From Fredinandcohnia onubensis (GTDB taxonomy: Bacteria > Bacillota > Bacilli > Bacillales > Bacillaceae_L), in assembly GCF_031181385.1 (NCBI RefSeq), contig NZ_JAPSKV010000006.1, positions 130,379 through 194,378 on the forward strand: a stretch of 64,000 nucleotides of DNA, written 5' to 3'. Shown piece by piece: positions 1 through 9,285 of the stretch (positions are counted from its first letter, which is position 1; each line of letters opens with the position of its first letter). The position numbers and the translations under genes were made by a program. Under the pieces are notes generated by a model that saw only the letters and a list, made by a program, of their open reading frames with translations, searched no databases and was not told where the DNA came from.

Positions 1-173
1 TTCGCTTTGTGTCGGAAAGAGCCCCTGATTGGGACACAGAGCATGTCTCTCCGTTCCCTTTGTGTCTGAATGAACCCCTTATTGCGACACAAACAATAGC
101 CAACCGATCCTTATAAGTCCAAATCAGCCCATGAATCCGACACAAACTTTTATTTAAAGAACACGTGTGTCCC
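1..173. repeat. degenerate 53-bp tandem repeat with inverted TGTGTC/GACACA arms
   Basis: GACACA occurs at 33, 86 and 139, exactly 53 bp apart, and TTTGTGTC occurs at 6 and 59 with a degraded copy near 112. Each unit therefore has a left TTTGTGTC arm and a right GACACAAA arm around a C-rich centre. A further GTGTGTCCC lies at 165-173. No reading frame with a ribosome binding site is seen. The array may extend left of the window. Its function is unknown. Confidence 0.7.
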
Positions 174-237
174 AATGCTTTCCTTGACAATTTACAACCT
201 ATTCTATTGGCCCTAGATCCTTCTATAGGGATATTCC

Positions 238-1929
238 TTAATCAATGGAAACCCGATATAAATAAATCCTCCATGCAGATTCTCCAGAATCGAAAGTCTC
301 CTCTAGAACTAAATTATTTTCGGCTGCATTTTGAATAGGCAGAGATGAAATGATAAACCGCCCACCCATGTCGTAAAATGCTTGCATGTTCAGTTCCATT
401 TTTTTAATTTCTTTTTTAGACGTTTTTTTAAACATATAGTGCTTGCCGAGTTCATCTAAAAAGATGTAGCATCGGCCACCCCATTCATCAAAATATTGTC
501 GCAGTTTCTTGTCCTTCTCCAATTCCTTGGCGATAATTTCACGAAACTGATGCTTATAAGAAAGGGGATAAAAATTATTGTATGTATCGAGTGTATAAAA
601 ACCGTTAAACTGAGCGATTGCGGGATGAAGACCGATGCTGGCTACACGATAATCCTCTTGTGGCAAGCCAATATAGTCCTTGATATCCTCGAATTGTTTC
701 TCCGCAAAAAATTGCTGAAAAGAAGGCTTGTTGTTATAAACAATTTCTTCATTAAAAGAAGCCACAATTACTAGTTGTGCTGCTAGGAATAACAAACTTG
801 CACGCTTCCATCCAACCCGGTATTCCCATAAAATCTTTAACGAAATAGCAAACAAAACATAAATAACCATTGGCCTTAGAAAATGGTATCTTGCAAAATT
901 AAAAGTATCTAGAAAATGAAATCGTTCCGTTAAAGGAACCCATCCCTTATAAAACCAAAAAGCATACCAAATGGACAAAACTGCATTTAGGACGTGTAAG
1001 AAAAGAAAAACTTTCTCTTGTTTCCATTGTTTCTTCATGATAACAACATTCAAGGCCAGTATGGTAACAGGCAAAATGACCAAGCCGTGAACACTCATTA
1101 CATGGGTATGTCCAAGTACATAATTTTTTAAGGATAGGCGGAGAGCACGTAAAAATGATAATCGTGCATGAAAATATTCATCCCGACTATTTGGTTCATC
1201 CATAAATAAAAAAGAGTACACAAGTCGATATTCAACTACCATAAAAATTAATGTGAAATAAATGAGTGCCCATAAAAAGCGAAGGTTCAAACCCTTACCA
1301 CGGAAACAATCGACTAGCCAAAAAATACCCATCGCGCTAATAAAAAAGAAAAATCCAAGAACAATGCTTGCATAGAATGGGATCAAGGTCAGTGTCAACC
1401 AGTTTATCCATGACTTCTCTCCAGTCCGGATATTAAGCAGTGCCCATAAAGCAAGTGGCATCCCGAGTGTACTCAGCATTCCAGAAGGCCAAAAAGGTGT
1501 AAGGGCAAAGGCTAATGAAACCCCAACTCGGATCCAAGCCCATTCATTGCGGGCGAGAATATGCTTTTTTAATAATAAATACATGCCTAAAAACGCAAAG
1601 ATCCTTGTGATAAATTGGCTTAGTCCATAGGCAATCATTGGTGGAAAAACGGCATGTAGCCATACAATCCCACTAAGTTCGGTTCCAAATGCACCTCTTT
1701 GAAGATTACCGTTAATAATTTGAGGGATTGAGGCATCAACTGGCCCGAGCATTTGATTGCTCTCTGCAAGAACCTTATACCATGCAAGATTCGAATCTAA
1801 GTTGTCGTGAACTCGTAGATGAGCATTCTCACCAAGGATAAAATAAGGAGATACAAAAATGCCTATGAGTAGGAGGGCAGCTATGATGAGACGAAACTCA
1901 CTTCGTTGTTGAGTCCTAGTTTGCGACAA
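238..1929 (-). CDS. polytopic membrane protein, YkoS-like (DUF6044 family)
   Basis: A 563-residue integral membrane protein starting at a TTG codon preceded by a GGAGGGAGG ribosome binding site. About ten or more hydrophobic segments run from residue 14 to about 395, followed by a soluble C-terminal part of roughly 160 residues. The first extracytoplasmic loop holds the acidic stretch HDNLDSN (around residue 42), reminiscent of acidic loops in GT-C type glycosyltransferases. I recognise the family as DUF6044, represented by B. subtilis YkoS, whose function is not established. It lies downstream of, and in the same direction as, the subtilase gene but beyond a strong terminator, so it is probably transcribed alone. 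A role in cell-surface sugar transfer is only inference. Confidence 0.8.
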   Translation of the reverse strand: MSQTRTQQRSEFRLIIAALLLIGIFVSPYFILGENAHLRVHDNLDSNLAWYKVLAESNQMLGPVDASIPQIINGNLQRGAFGTELSGIVWLHAVFPPMIAYGLSQFITRIFAFLGMYLLLKKHILARNEWAWIRVGVSLAFALTPFWPSGMLSTLGMPLALWALLNIRTGEKSWINWLTLTLIPFYASIVLGFFFFISAMGIFWLVDCFRGKGLNLRFLWALIYFTLIFMVVEYRLVYSFLFMDEPNSRDEYFHARLSFLRALRLSLKNYVLGHTHVMSVHGLVILPVTILALNVVIMKKQWKQEKVFLFLHVLNAVLSIWYAFWFYKGWVPLTERFHFLDTFNFARYHFLRPMVIYVLFAISLKILWEYRVGWKRASLLFLAAQLVIVASFNEEIVYNNKPSFQQFFAEKQFEDIKDYIGLPQEDYRVASIGLHPAIAQFNGFYTLDTYNNFYPLSYKHQFREIIAKELEKDKKLRQYFDEWGGRCYIFLDELGKHYMFKKTSKKEIKKMELNMQAFYDMGGRFIISSLPIQNAAENNLVLEETFDSGESAWRIYLYRVSID

Positions 1930-2016
1930 TGTCCTCCCTCCACTAACAAAATTTCCATAATTGGATTTCCATTTTTTATCGTATCCATAATCGTATGTAA
2001 TATGAATGTGAAAAGA

Positions 2017-2041
2017 AAAAAGTGGGGAAACCCCACTTTTT
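2017..2041 (-). terminator. terminator of the subtilase gene
   Basis: An 11-bp perfect stem (AAAAAGTGGGG with CCCCACTTTTT, 3-nt loop) is flanked by A and T runs. Read on the minus strand it ends in a U-rich tail just after the peptidase stop codon. Confidence 0.85.
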
Positions 2042-2080
2042 ATGAATGGTTTTACATGAGTACCGACCGCTGTTCAACGA

Positions 2081-3451
2081 TTAATCGGTTCCTCCTTTTG
2101 CTTTTTCAAGGGCTTGGACTATATCGATTAATCCCTCACCAAAATAGATATCCTTTCCAGCTTTTCCAAGGTCTAAGCTTGTCCCTTTGATAATTTCCAT
2201 GATTTCTTTATTAGATAAGTTTGGATTAATTGAGCGCATTAAAGCAGCAAGCGCAGCAACATGTGGTGCTGCCATCGAAGTTCCAGACAATGCAGCATAC
2301 TGTTCATCAATATAGGTGCTCGGTATTGTAACACCTGGGGCTGAAACATCGATATAATCTCCATAATTGGAGAATTCTGCTTTATCGCCGTTTAAATCAA
2401 CGGCTGCGACACTTAACACTTGCGGGTACGCAGATGGGAAGCTCGGTTGACTGGAATTATCGTTACCAGAAGCAGCAACCATCACAACGTCATGTCTATA
2501 TGCATAATCAACTGCTTGTTTCAGCAATTTTGATCCTTGGTAATTACCAAGACTAAGATTAATCACATCAGCTCCATGATCAGTTGCCCAGATAATTCCA
2601 CGAGAAATGTCAAAGGTTGATCCATATCCATCTGAGCCCATTACTTTTATTGGCATAATTGGGTTAAACCACGTGACTCCTGCAGTACCTTCATGATTAT
2701 TTGTTTGCGAGGCAATGATGCCGGCAACATGTGTACCATGCCCATTGTCATCATCTGGAACATTATTGTCCTTTAGGATATTGTATCCGTCCGTAATTCG
2801 GTTCACCAAATCAGGATGATCCAAATCTACTCCCGTATCAATAATGGCGATTTTAACCTTATCTGAGCCTTGTGTTATACCCCAGCCATTTTCGGAATCA
2901 ATCATACGTAAATTCCATTGGAAATCGTTATACAGCAGGTCATTTGGTGATTGCTGATTTTGCATTAATATATAGTTAGGCTCGGCAAACTCGACGTCCT
3001 TCCTTTTATCGAAATAAGAAATCATCGCAGGTGTCTTCATGTTATCTGATTCAAAGATGTAAGAAGAATCTAGTTTGCGTAGTAGCTTTCCTTCAATGTC
3101 CTTTTCAATTTGTTTAATTTCATCAGATTTTAAGTGATGTTTAAAATCAACAATAACCTGGTGGTGATGATAATGGCTTTTGTCTTTGCCATTATGGTCA
3201 ATTACGTCTATTTCTTCATGATTATCTAATTGCCTTTGCACATTGTTGTATAGTTGAATCGAGTCTACATTCATCACTTGAGGGGAGGTATCAATCGTTT
3301 CATTTTCCATTTGGTGGGGGGTGTTACGGGTAGAAGATGTTTTTGAATTAGCTTGATCCCCATTATTATCAAATAATCTAAAAGAAACGAAAATCGATAA
3401 CCCCACTGCAATTATTAATGCAACTATAGCAAGTCTCTTTTTATTCCACAT
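2081..3451 (-). CDS. secreted subtilisin-like serine protease (S8 family)
   Basis: A 456-residue S8 peptidase. The start is the ATG at 3451, eight bases after a GAGG site; a GTG three codons upstream is part of that site. A basic N-terminus and one hydrophobic segment (about residues 7-23) form a signal peptide or membrane anchor. A propeptide-like region follows to about residue 165, and the catalytic domain carries D205 (IIDTG), H238 (NGHGTH) and S393 (GTSMA), with the oxyanion Asn in ASGND. The propeptide-like part has a histidine-rich patch. The closest type is a thermitase-like secreted subtilase. It is divergent from the ger operon, with about 100 bp between starts, which might mean sporulation-linked expression, but I see no clear sporulation promoter. 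Confidence 0.93.
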   Translation of the reverse strand: MWNKKRLAIVALIIAVGLSIFVSFRLFDNNGDQANSKTSSTRNTPHQMENETIDTSPQVMNVDSIQLYNNVQRQLDNHEEIDVIDHNGKDKSHYHHHQVIVDFKHHLKSDEIKQIEKDIEGKLLRKLDSSYIFESDNMKTPAMISYFDKRKDVEFAEPNYILMQNQQSPNDLLYNDFQWNLRMIDSENGWGITQGSDKVKIAIIDTGVDLDHPDLVNRITDGYNILKDNNVPDDDNGHGTHVAGIIASQTNNHEGTAGVTWFNPIMPIKVMGSDGYGSTFDISRGIIWATDHGADVINLSLGNYQGSKLLKQAVDYAYRHDVVMVAASGNDNSSQPSFPSAYPQVLSVAAVDLNGDKAEFSNYGDYIDVSAPGVTIPSTYIDEQYAALSGTSMAAPHVAALAALMRSINPNLSNKEIMEIIKGTSLDLGKAGKDIYFGEGLIDIVQALEKAKGGTD

Positions 3452-3550
3452 TAATTTCACCTCAACTACACTTTTCTTTTAGTATCTTGCTTACACCTCC
3501 CTTTCATGCCTTACTTTCATTCCAATAAATTGAAAGGAGGAAGAAAAAGC

Positions 3551-5128
3551 ATGCATAATTTCCATACATTTCATGGAATAACTAACAGAAGGGAAAGAAG
3601 TAGAAAATTAAAGAAACATGTTAAAAGCAAAAGGGTGATAGCAATGGCAAATTGGTTCAAAAAGGAAGATAAGAAACCCAGGTTAACGGAGGAAATATAT
3701 CAAACCTTTCGAAAATCAGAAGATTTCATTTGCCAATTTAATAGTCAAGCAATTCGCCCGTATTGGATTTGTTATCAACGCAATATTATTGATACAAAAA
3801 CCCTTAACGAACACATACTACCTTATTTACTTTATGCGAAGGTCTATTCAATTCGAGATCTTAAAGCAATTATTCCTAATAAGGAGATTGTGATTTCTAA
3901 AAATCCTAGGGAAATTGAAGATAAACTTTTACAGGGCAGTATTATGATTCAATTTCACAAACATGAAGGTTATTGTGCGCTTATAAATGCTGTGAAATTT
4001 GAAAAAAGATCAGTCAACTCGCCTGAAGTGGAATTTAGTGTAACTGGCCCAAAAGAGGCATTTGTCGAATCACTTGATACCAATTTAAACCTAATCCGAA
4101 AGCGACTTCCTGTGCCTGAATTACGAGTAAAGGAACTGACCGTCGGTAAATTATCAAAAACAAAGGTAGCAGTGGTTTATATTGAAGATGTTGTTGAGAA
4201 GGAAAATGTACAAACTGTATTACAGCGTATAAATGACATTGAGTTTGATCATATAAGTGATAGTTCTTTTATTACACAAATAATTGTTGATAATACGAAC
4301 TCACCATTTCCTCAAATGCTTGAAACGGAACGGCCTGACAGGGTTGCGTCTGTATTAGTTGAGGGTAAGGTAGTGGTGCTATCAGAAGGATCACCTCAAG
4401 CCATTATTACCCCAACTACACTTGTTGAGTTTTTCTCATCATTTGAAGACTATTTCTTGAATTGGTACATTGCTTCCTTTGTTCGTTTGCTTCGCCTTTT
4501 TTCAGTCGTCTTTTCAATTTTAATAACACCGATATATGTTGCCGTTCTAACTTATCATCATGAATTAATTCCGAGGGATCTTCTGGCAACTTTAGTTATC
4601 TCAAGGCGTGAGGTTCCATTGCCACCGATATTAGAGGCCTTGTTTTTAGAAATAGTCATTGAGCTACTTCGTGAGGCTGGAGCAAGGCTACCTGCAAAAG
4701 TTGGTCAAACAATCGGTATCGTGGGAGGTATCGTTATCGGAACGGCATCTGTTGAAGCGGGCCTTACGAGTAATGTATTGTTGATTATGGTCGCATTGGC
4801 TGCATTAGCATCATTTACAACACCTGTATATACAATGGGTAACACTATCCGTATAATCCGTTTTCCTTTTTTACTGTTTTCTCAGCTTTGGGGTTTAATT
4901 GGAATTGTTGTATGTTTTTGTTTTCTATTAGCTCATTTAATTCGATTAACATCTTTAGGTCGTCCATTCTTAGAACCGATTTACCCATTACGTGTTGGAG
5001 ATTTAAGGGATGCATTTATTCGGTTGCCATATTCTCAGCTTGCAAAACGTCCGGGGTATTTACGTCCTGAAGATAAAAATCGTTTTAGTAAAAATAAAGC
5101 AGAAGCGAAAAAAGATATTGATGAATAG
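3551..5128 (+). CDS. spore germination receptor subunit A (GerAA/GerKA family)
   Basis: A 525-residue GerA-family protein, the A subunit of a nutrient germinant receptor in the inner spore membrane. The chosen ATG lies ten bases after GAAAGGAGG; an earlier in-frame ATG at 3506 lacks a site, and one at 3644 is a weaker alternative. A basic N-terminus and a soluble domain of about 290 residues precede a membrane domain of about five segments, with a basic, cytoplasmic tail. It is the first gene of the order A-B-C, the usual ger operon order. The germinant cannot be read from sequence, so I give no letter-specific symbol. Confidence 0.95.
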   Translation: MHNFHTFHGITNRRERSRKLKKHVKSKRVIAMANWFKKEDKKPRLTEEIYQTFRKSEDFICQFNSQAIRPYWICYQRNIIDTKTLNEHILPYLLYAKVYSIRDLKAIIPNKEIVISKNPREIEDKLLQGSIMIQFHKHEGYCALINAVKFEKRSVNSPEVEFSVTGPKEAFVESLDTNLNLIRKRLPVPELRVKELTVGKLSKTKVAVVYIEDVVEKENVQTVLQRINDIEFDHISDSSFITQIIVDNTNSPFPQMLETERPDRVASVLVEGKVVVLSEGSPQAIITPTTLVEFFSSFEDYFLNWYIASFVRLLRLFSVVFSILITPIYVAVLTYHHELIPRDLLATLVISRREVPLPPILEALFLEIVIELLREAGARLPAKVGQTIGIVGGIVIGTASVEAGLTSNVLLIMVALAALASFTTPVYTMGNTIRIIRFPFLLFSQLWGLIGIVVCFCFLLAHLIRLTSLGRPFLEPIYPLRVGDLRDAFIRLPYSQLAKRPGYLRPEDKNRFSKNKAEAKKDIDE

Positions 5129-5170
5129 TTCAAGGTATTCATGCGTATTTGATTCCAAGGAGTTGCAACG

Positions 5171-6259
5171 ATGGAAAGGATCAAAGAATCATTTTTAGTT
5201 TCTCCTATTTTTGTGTTTTTCCTAATTCATTCCATGCAAGTAGGGGTAGGAATGCTTGGTTTCCAACGAATCATTGCCAAATCGGCAGGGTATGACAGTT
5301 GGATTTCTGTCATACTAGCCGGAGTAGCTGTACACATCATTGTATGGATTATCTATAAAATCTTAGATTATTCAGGGGGGGACATTGTTGATGTTCATAA
5401 AGAGATTTTTGGAAAGTGGATAGGAGGCTTTCTTAGCCTATTATTTGTTTTCTATCTTATGGCATTAGCAGTTACCGTTTTACGTACCTATATTGAGGTT
5501 ATTCAAGTATGGATGTTCCCAGAATTCAATAGTTGGGTTTTTGGTTTTTTTACAATTGTACTAGCGTACTATATTATTTTAGGTGGTTTTAGAACGGTAA
5601 CGGGGATTAGTTTTTTTAGTATTGTCCTCCCATTATATATACTTCTTTTAGTTTTCTTTCCTTTGGATTACGGCCATGTTCGTAATTTGGTACCAATTAT
5701 GAATCATTCGGTAATAGATATTGCAAAGTCTACGAAGGATATGTCCCTAAGCATCATGGGATTTGAAACGCTTTTGCTATTTTATCCATTTATTAAAAAT
5801 CCACCAAAATCCCAAAAATGGGCTCACCTAGGAGTCTTAGCAACAACGATTTTATACCTAATTGCTACTGTTACCGCAATCATGTATTTTAGCGCTGACC
5901 AAATGGATAAAATAATTTGGGCAACCCTAACCATGTTTAAAAGTATCAACATGCCGTTCGTAGAGCGATTTGAGTATATTGGAATCGCATCATGGTTTCT
6001 TGTAATCCTTCCCAATATTTGTATTGCAATGTGGGGAGCTGGTAGAGGAATTAAAAAAGTGTTTTCGGTGCAACAACGAAAATCGTTACTTTGGATATTA
6101 CCAGTTGTATTGGTTGCAAGCAGTCTCATTAAATCACGTCAACATATAGACATGCTCAGTGGATATATGTCAAAATTTGGACTTTATTATATTTTTGCTT
6201 ATATTCCAATCCTCTTCATAATTACACTAGTTGTTCGTAAAATGAGGGAGAAAAAATGA
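5171..6259 (+). CDS. spore germination receptor subunit B (GerAB-type permease)
   Basis: A 362-residue, almost wholly hydrophobic protein with about ten transmembrane segments, of the endospore germination permease family, which is related to amino acid/polyamine/organocation transporters. Known GerAB proteins hold the germinant-binding site within the membrane. The start is ATG 5171 with AAGGAG eight bases upstream. The gene follows the A subunit after 42 bp and overlaps the C subunit by 4 bp (ATGA), so B and C are probably translationally coupled. Length is normal for the family. Confidence 0.95.
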   Translation: MERIKESFLVSPIFVFFLIHSMQVGVGMLGFQRIIAKSAGYDSWISVILAGVAVHIIVWIIYKILDYSGGDIVDVHKEIFGKWIGGFLSLLFVFYLMALAVTVLRTYIEVIQVWMFPEFNSWVFGFFTIVLAYYIILGGFRTVTGISFFSIVLPLYILLLVFFPLDYGHVRNLVPIMNHSVIDIAKSTKDMSLSIMGFETLLLFYPFIKNPPKSQKWAHLGVLATTILYLIATVTAIMYFSADQMDKIIWATLTMFKSINMPFVERFEYIGIASWFLVILPNICIAMWGAGRGIKKVFSVQQRKSLLWILPVVLVASSLIKSRQHIDMLSGYMSKFGLYYIFAYIPILFIITLVVRKMREKK

Positions 6260-7338
6260 AAAAAATACTAACAGGAATTGCGATCTGTACCATTATATTA
6301 TTAACAATTATTTATGGGAGAGTATCAGTAGAAATTATTGATGAAATTAACATGGTGGCAGCAGTTGGGTTTGATAGAGCTGAGGGTCAAAAAATTAAAG
6401 GTACAGCTGTTATCCCCGTTTTTAAGGCAGACAAAAGCATCGAGAATGCTAGCTTCACTGGGGAATCCGTGTTAGCTAAGGAAATCATTAATGTGCTACA
6501 AAAGAAATCAGCGGATCCATTAGTGACAGGTGCTGTCCGTGTTGTTTTGTATGAGGATGAGCTTGCAAAAAACGGAATACTACGGTATATTGACGCCCTT
6601 CAACGTGATGCAAGCATCGGATCGAAAATTAATTTAGCCATTATAGAAGGAAAGACAAATGAGGTATTAGAAAAGAGTTTAGGTAACAGGGGTACTGGGG
6701 AATACTTATCAATCATGTTACAACATAATATTGAGAAACGAGATTTGCCTAGGTCTGATCTTCATACTTTTATGTATAAACATTATATGGAGGGTATGGA
6801 TCCATTTCTCCCAACGATGAAACTGCTTTCTAATAAGATGGAGATTACTGGGCTTGGACTATTTAAACATGGAAAAATGGTGGCTAAAATCGATGAGCCT
6901 GATTTGTTTTTTTTTAAGGCAATGGTCGAAAATTATGGTGAAGGTTCCTATACAATCCGATTAAAAGGGACCGATGAATACGCTTCCATTAAGCGCATCA
7001 AATCAAAGAGAAAAATAAAGGTCGAGGAAGTAGATGGGGAGCCAGAGGTAAACATTACGATTAAGTTTGAAGGAATACTAAGTGAGTTTTCCGGTCAAAA
7101 AGCAACACCAGATGTTATCCAAGAAATAGCGGAGGAACTCGAGAGCAAAATTCAAAATAGATCCGAAGAAATGTTAAAAGATTTTCAAGAAAAAAATATT
7201 GACCCAGTTGGGATTGGATATATGGCTCGCCATTCAATTCGAGGACTAGATTTTAAAAAATGGGAACTTGATTACCCGAATATAAAGATAGAGGTTCATT
7301 CAGATGTAACGATAACTGAGACGGGTATTACGCAATAA
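6256..7338 (+). CDS. spore germination receptor subunit C (Ger(x)C family), lipobox missing
   Basis: A 360-residue Ger(x)C-family protein, normally a lipoprotein on the outer face of the inner spore membrane. The family-typical start of the mature domain (EIINMVAAVGFD-like, here around residues 25-40) and the three-domain C-terminal part are present. However, the usual signal-peptide end with a Cys before a Trp-Asp is replaced by YGRVSVEIIDE: there is no cysteine at the cleavage point, and the only nearby Cys (residue 11) lies inside the hydrophobic segment behind Ile, a poor lipobox. The protein is probably held by an uncleaved N-terminal helix. The start overlaps the B subunit stop. No terminator of note follows. 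Confidence 0.93.
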   Translation: MKKILTGIAICTIILLTIIYGRVSVEIIDEINMVAAVGFDRAEGQKIKGTAVIPVFKADKSIENASFTGESVLAKEIINVLQKKSADPLVTGAVRVVLYEDELAKNGILRYIDALQRDASIGSKINLAIIEGKTNEVLEKSLGNRGTGEYLSIMLQHNIEKRDLPRSDLHTFMYKHYMEGMDPFLPTMKLLSNKMEITGLGLFKHGKMVAKIDEPDLFFFKAMVENYGEGSYTIRLKGTDEYASIKRIKSKRKIKVEEVDGEPEVNITIKFEGILSEFSGQKATPDVIQEIAEELESKIQNRSEEMLKDFQEKNIDPVGIGYMARHSIRGLDFKKWELDYPNIKIEVHSDVTITETGITQ

Positions 7339-7437
7339 GGTTGTAACGAAGAGGATCTTATATCAACCGTTTTCAAGAGTGTATGGTATACTTATTTGTA
7401 AATAGTGGTTAAGATAAAGGTAATAGGAGTGTCTTAT

Positions 7438-8193
7438 TTGAAATATTTTATTATTACTGGAACATCTAGGGGACTAGGAGAATCTATCGTTAAGCAGATT
7501 TTGGACAAGAATCACACCTTATTTTGTATCTCTAGAAAGCAAAATAATGAGTTAAAAGAATTAGCGTTTGAAAAGGGAATTAATCTTTATTATTTTTCTT
7601 GTGATCTCCAGAAGAGCGAAGAAATCGAAAAAGTGATGGAACGAATTTTTTCATCTATCGACTTCTCAAATGCTGAAGGAATTTACTTAGTGAATAATGC
7701 TGGAATGATTGATCCAATTAAACCGATTGGAAAGGCAACTCCAAAAGAACTAACTGAAAATATTCATGTGAATCTGTTGGCGCCAATGTTGTTAAGTTCA
7801 TATTTCATTCGCCATACGGCATCGTTTGCAACTAAAAAGGTAATTGTGAATATTTCATCAGGCGCTGCAAACCGTGCTAGACATGGATGGACTGCATACT
7901 CTTCGTCAAAAGCAGGAATCGATATGTTTACAAAATCAGTTGGCTTTGAGCAGGAAACGATTGAAAATCCCGTAACCATGATTTCATTCTCACCAGGCGT
8001 TATGGATACAGAGATGCAAGAAGTAATCAGAAAGACAAATAAAGAGGACTTTACCGAAGTTGAGCAATTCATCGAATTCAATGAGAAAGGGATGCTACGA
8101 TCACCAGACTTTGTTGCAGGTGTTGTCCTAGACCTCATTTTTAACCAAGAATTAATCAATGGTCATGTCTATGATATAAAATCATTCGTATAA
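7438..8193 (+). CDS. yueD: short-chain dehydrogenase, YueD-like (benzil reductase type)
   Basis: A 251-residue classical SDR. The start is the TTG at 7438, seven bases after AGGAGTG; this gives the usual short N-terminus before the Rossmann motif TGTSRGLG (residues 7-14). NNAG is at 86-89 and the catalytic pair at Y154 and K158, with Ser near 140. The motif SFSPGVMDTEMQ matches my memory of B. subtilis YueD, an NADPH-dependent (S)-benzoin-forming benzil reductase; the natural substrate is unknown. It is a single gene with its own terminator. Confidence 0.88.
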   Translation: MKYFIITGTSRGLGESIVKQILDKNHTLFCISRKQNNELKELAFEKGINLYYFSCDLQKSEEIEKVMERIFSSIDFSNAEGIYLVNNAGMIDPIKPIGKATPKELTENIHVNLLAPMLLSSYFIRHTASFATKKVIVNISSGAANRARHGWTAYSSSKAGIDMFTKSVGFEQETIENPVTMISFSPGVMDTEMQEVIRKTNKEDFTEVEQFIEFNEKGMLRSPDFVAGVVLDLIFNQELINGHVYDIKSFV

Positions 8194-8200
8194 AAGAACC

Positions 8201-8235
8201 CCTTCCTGAGTGAATTTTCAGGGAGGATTTTTTTT
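8201..8235 (+). terminator. terminator after yueD-like gene
   Basis: CCTTCCTGA pairs with TCAGGGAGG (9 bp, one G-U, 8-nt loop), followed by A and eight T. Confidence 0.85.
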
Positions 8236-8294
8236 GTCGTGATAGACGATTTTGCTGGCTGGAATTATAATGGGGAATGGGGAGGAGAGAGAAA

Positions 8295-9245
8295 ATGAAA
8301 CATGTAAGAGTAGGAGTAATTGGCCTTGGTGCAATTGGCGAAAGGTTAATCCAAGGATTTAATGCGAACAAACATACAACAGTAACTGCAGTTGTGGATA
8401 AGGAAAAAAGACGCGCTGTAGAAATGGCTAAAAAATTAGGCGGTATTAATTGGTATGATAACCATAAGGATATGCTAGCCAATGAGGAGTTGGACCTTGT
8501 CTATGTAGCGGTCCCACCAAAATATCACCATGCTTTAACAATGGATGTAATCGATAAAGGGATACATATCTTATGTGAGAAGCCTTTAGCAAATTCAGTT
8601 GAAGAGGCTAAGGAAATGTTAGAAAAAGCAGAGCAAGCAGGAATCATTCATGCTATGAATTTCCCTCTAAATTATAGCACCTCTGCTAATAGCTTTGATC
8701 GGTTAATTAAAGAAGGGTACATAGGTAAATTAAGAAAGCTTGAACTTTCAATGAATTTCCCAAATTGGCCCCGTTTATGGCAACAGAATGATTGGGTTGC
8801 GGGACGAGAACAAGGCGGATTTGTGCTGGAGGTAGGGGTTCATTTTATTCAATTAACCCAACGAATTTTTGGTTCTATAACATATCAAAATTGCACAATA
8901 GAGCTTCCTGAAGATGAGACAAAGTGTGAAACTGGGGTAATTGCTTCACTACAGATAGAGAATGGTACCCCATTTTTAATAAATGGAATTAGTCAAATTG
9001 CTGGAGCTGAACGAATCGCCTATACGGCATATGGTACAGACGGAACATTATCCCTTATAGATTGGGGGAAACTTGAAGGTGGCAAGCTGGGAGAAGAAAT
9101 TCAATCAATTGAGATAGAGACGACAGAAACAGTCACACTCATTGACAATCTCGTTGCTGCCATTGCAGGTAAAGAAAACCGACTCTTTACCTTTAAAGAT
9201 GGATATGAGGCACAAGTTATTTTAGAAAAACTAAGAGACAAATAA
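8295..9245 (+). CDS. Gfo/Idh/MocA family NAD(P)-dependent oxidoreductase
   Basis: A 316-residue oxidoreductase of the Gfo/Idh/MocA family. The start is ATG 8295, seven bases after GGAGGAG. The N-terminal Rossmann fold has GLGAIG at residues 10-15 and the family motif EKP at 95-97 (LCEKPLAN); the C-terminal half is the alpha/beta substrate domain. Members oxidise or reduce sugars, inositols and related polyols; the substrate here cannot be told. The gene stands alone between two terminators, with no sugar-catabolic neighbours, and runs tail to tail with the iron-binding protein gene. Confidence 0.9.
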   Translation: MKHVRVGVIGLGAIGERLIQGFNANKHTTVTAVVDKEKRRAVEMAKKLGGINWYDNHKDMLANEELDLVYVAVPPKYHHALTMDVIDKGIHILCEKPLANSVEEAKEMLEKAEQAGIIHAMNFPLNYSTSANSFDRLIKEGYIGKLRKLELSMNFPNWPRLWQQNDWVAGREQGGFVLEVGVHFIQLTQRIFGSITYQNCTIELPEDETKCETGVIASLQIENGTPFLINGISQIAGAERIAYTAYGTDGTLSLIDWGKLEGGKLGEEIQSIEIETTETVTLIDNLVAAIAGKENRLFTFKDGYEAQVILEKLRDK

Positions 9246-9251
9246 ATGAAA

Positions 9252-9285
9252 AGCTCCCGCCAAAAAGGTGGGAGCTCCATTTTTA
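9252..9285. terminator. bidirectional terminator
   Basis: A 10-bp stem AGCTCCCGCC/GGTGGGAGCT with a five-A loop is followed by T5 on the plus strand and by CTTTTC on the minus strand. It sits between the convergent oxidoreductase and the iron-binding lipoprotein gene. Confidence 0.9.

Noticed and set aside
1-173. 53-bp repeat array as a CRISPR array
   Set aside because: The repeats are degenerate, few, and there is no unique spacer pattern or cas gene.
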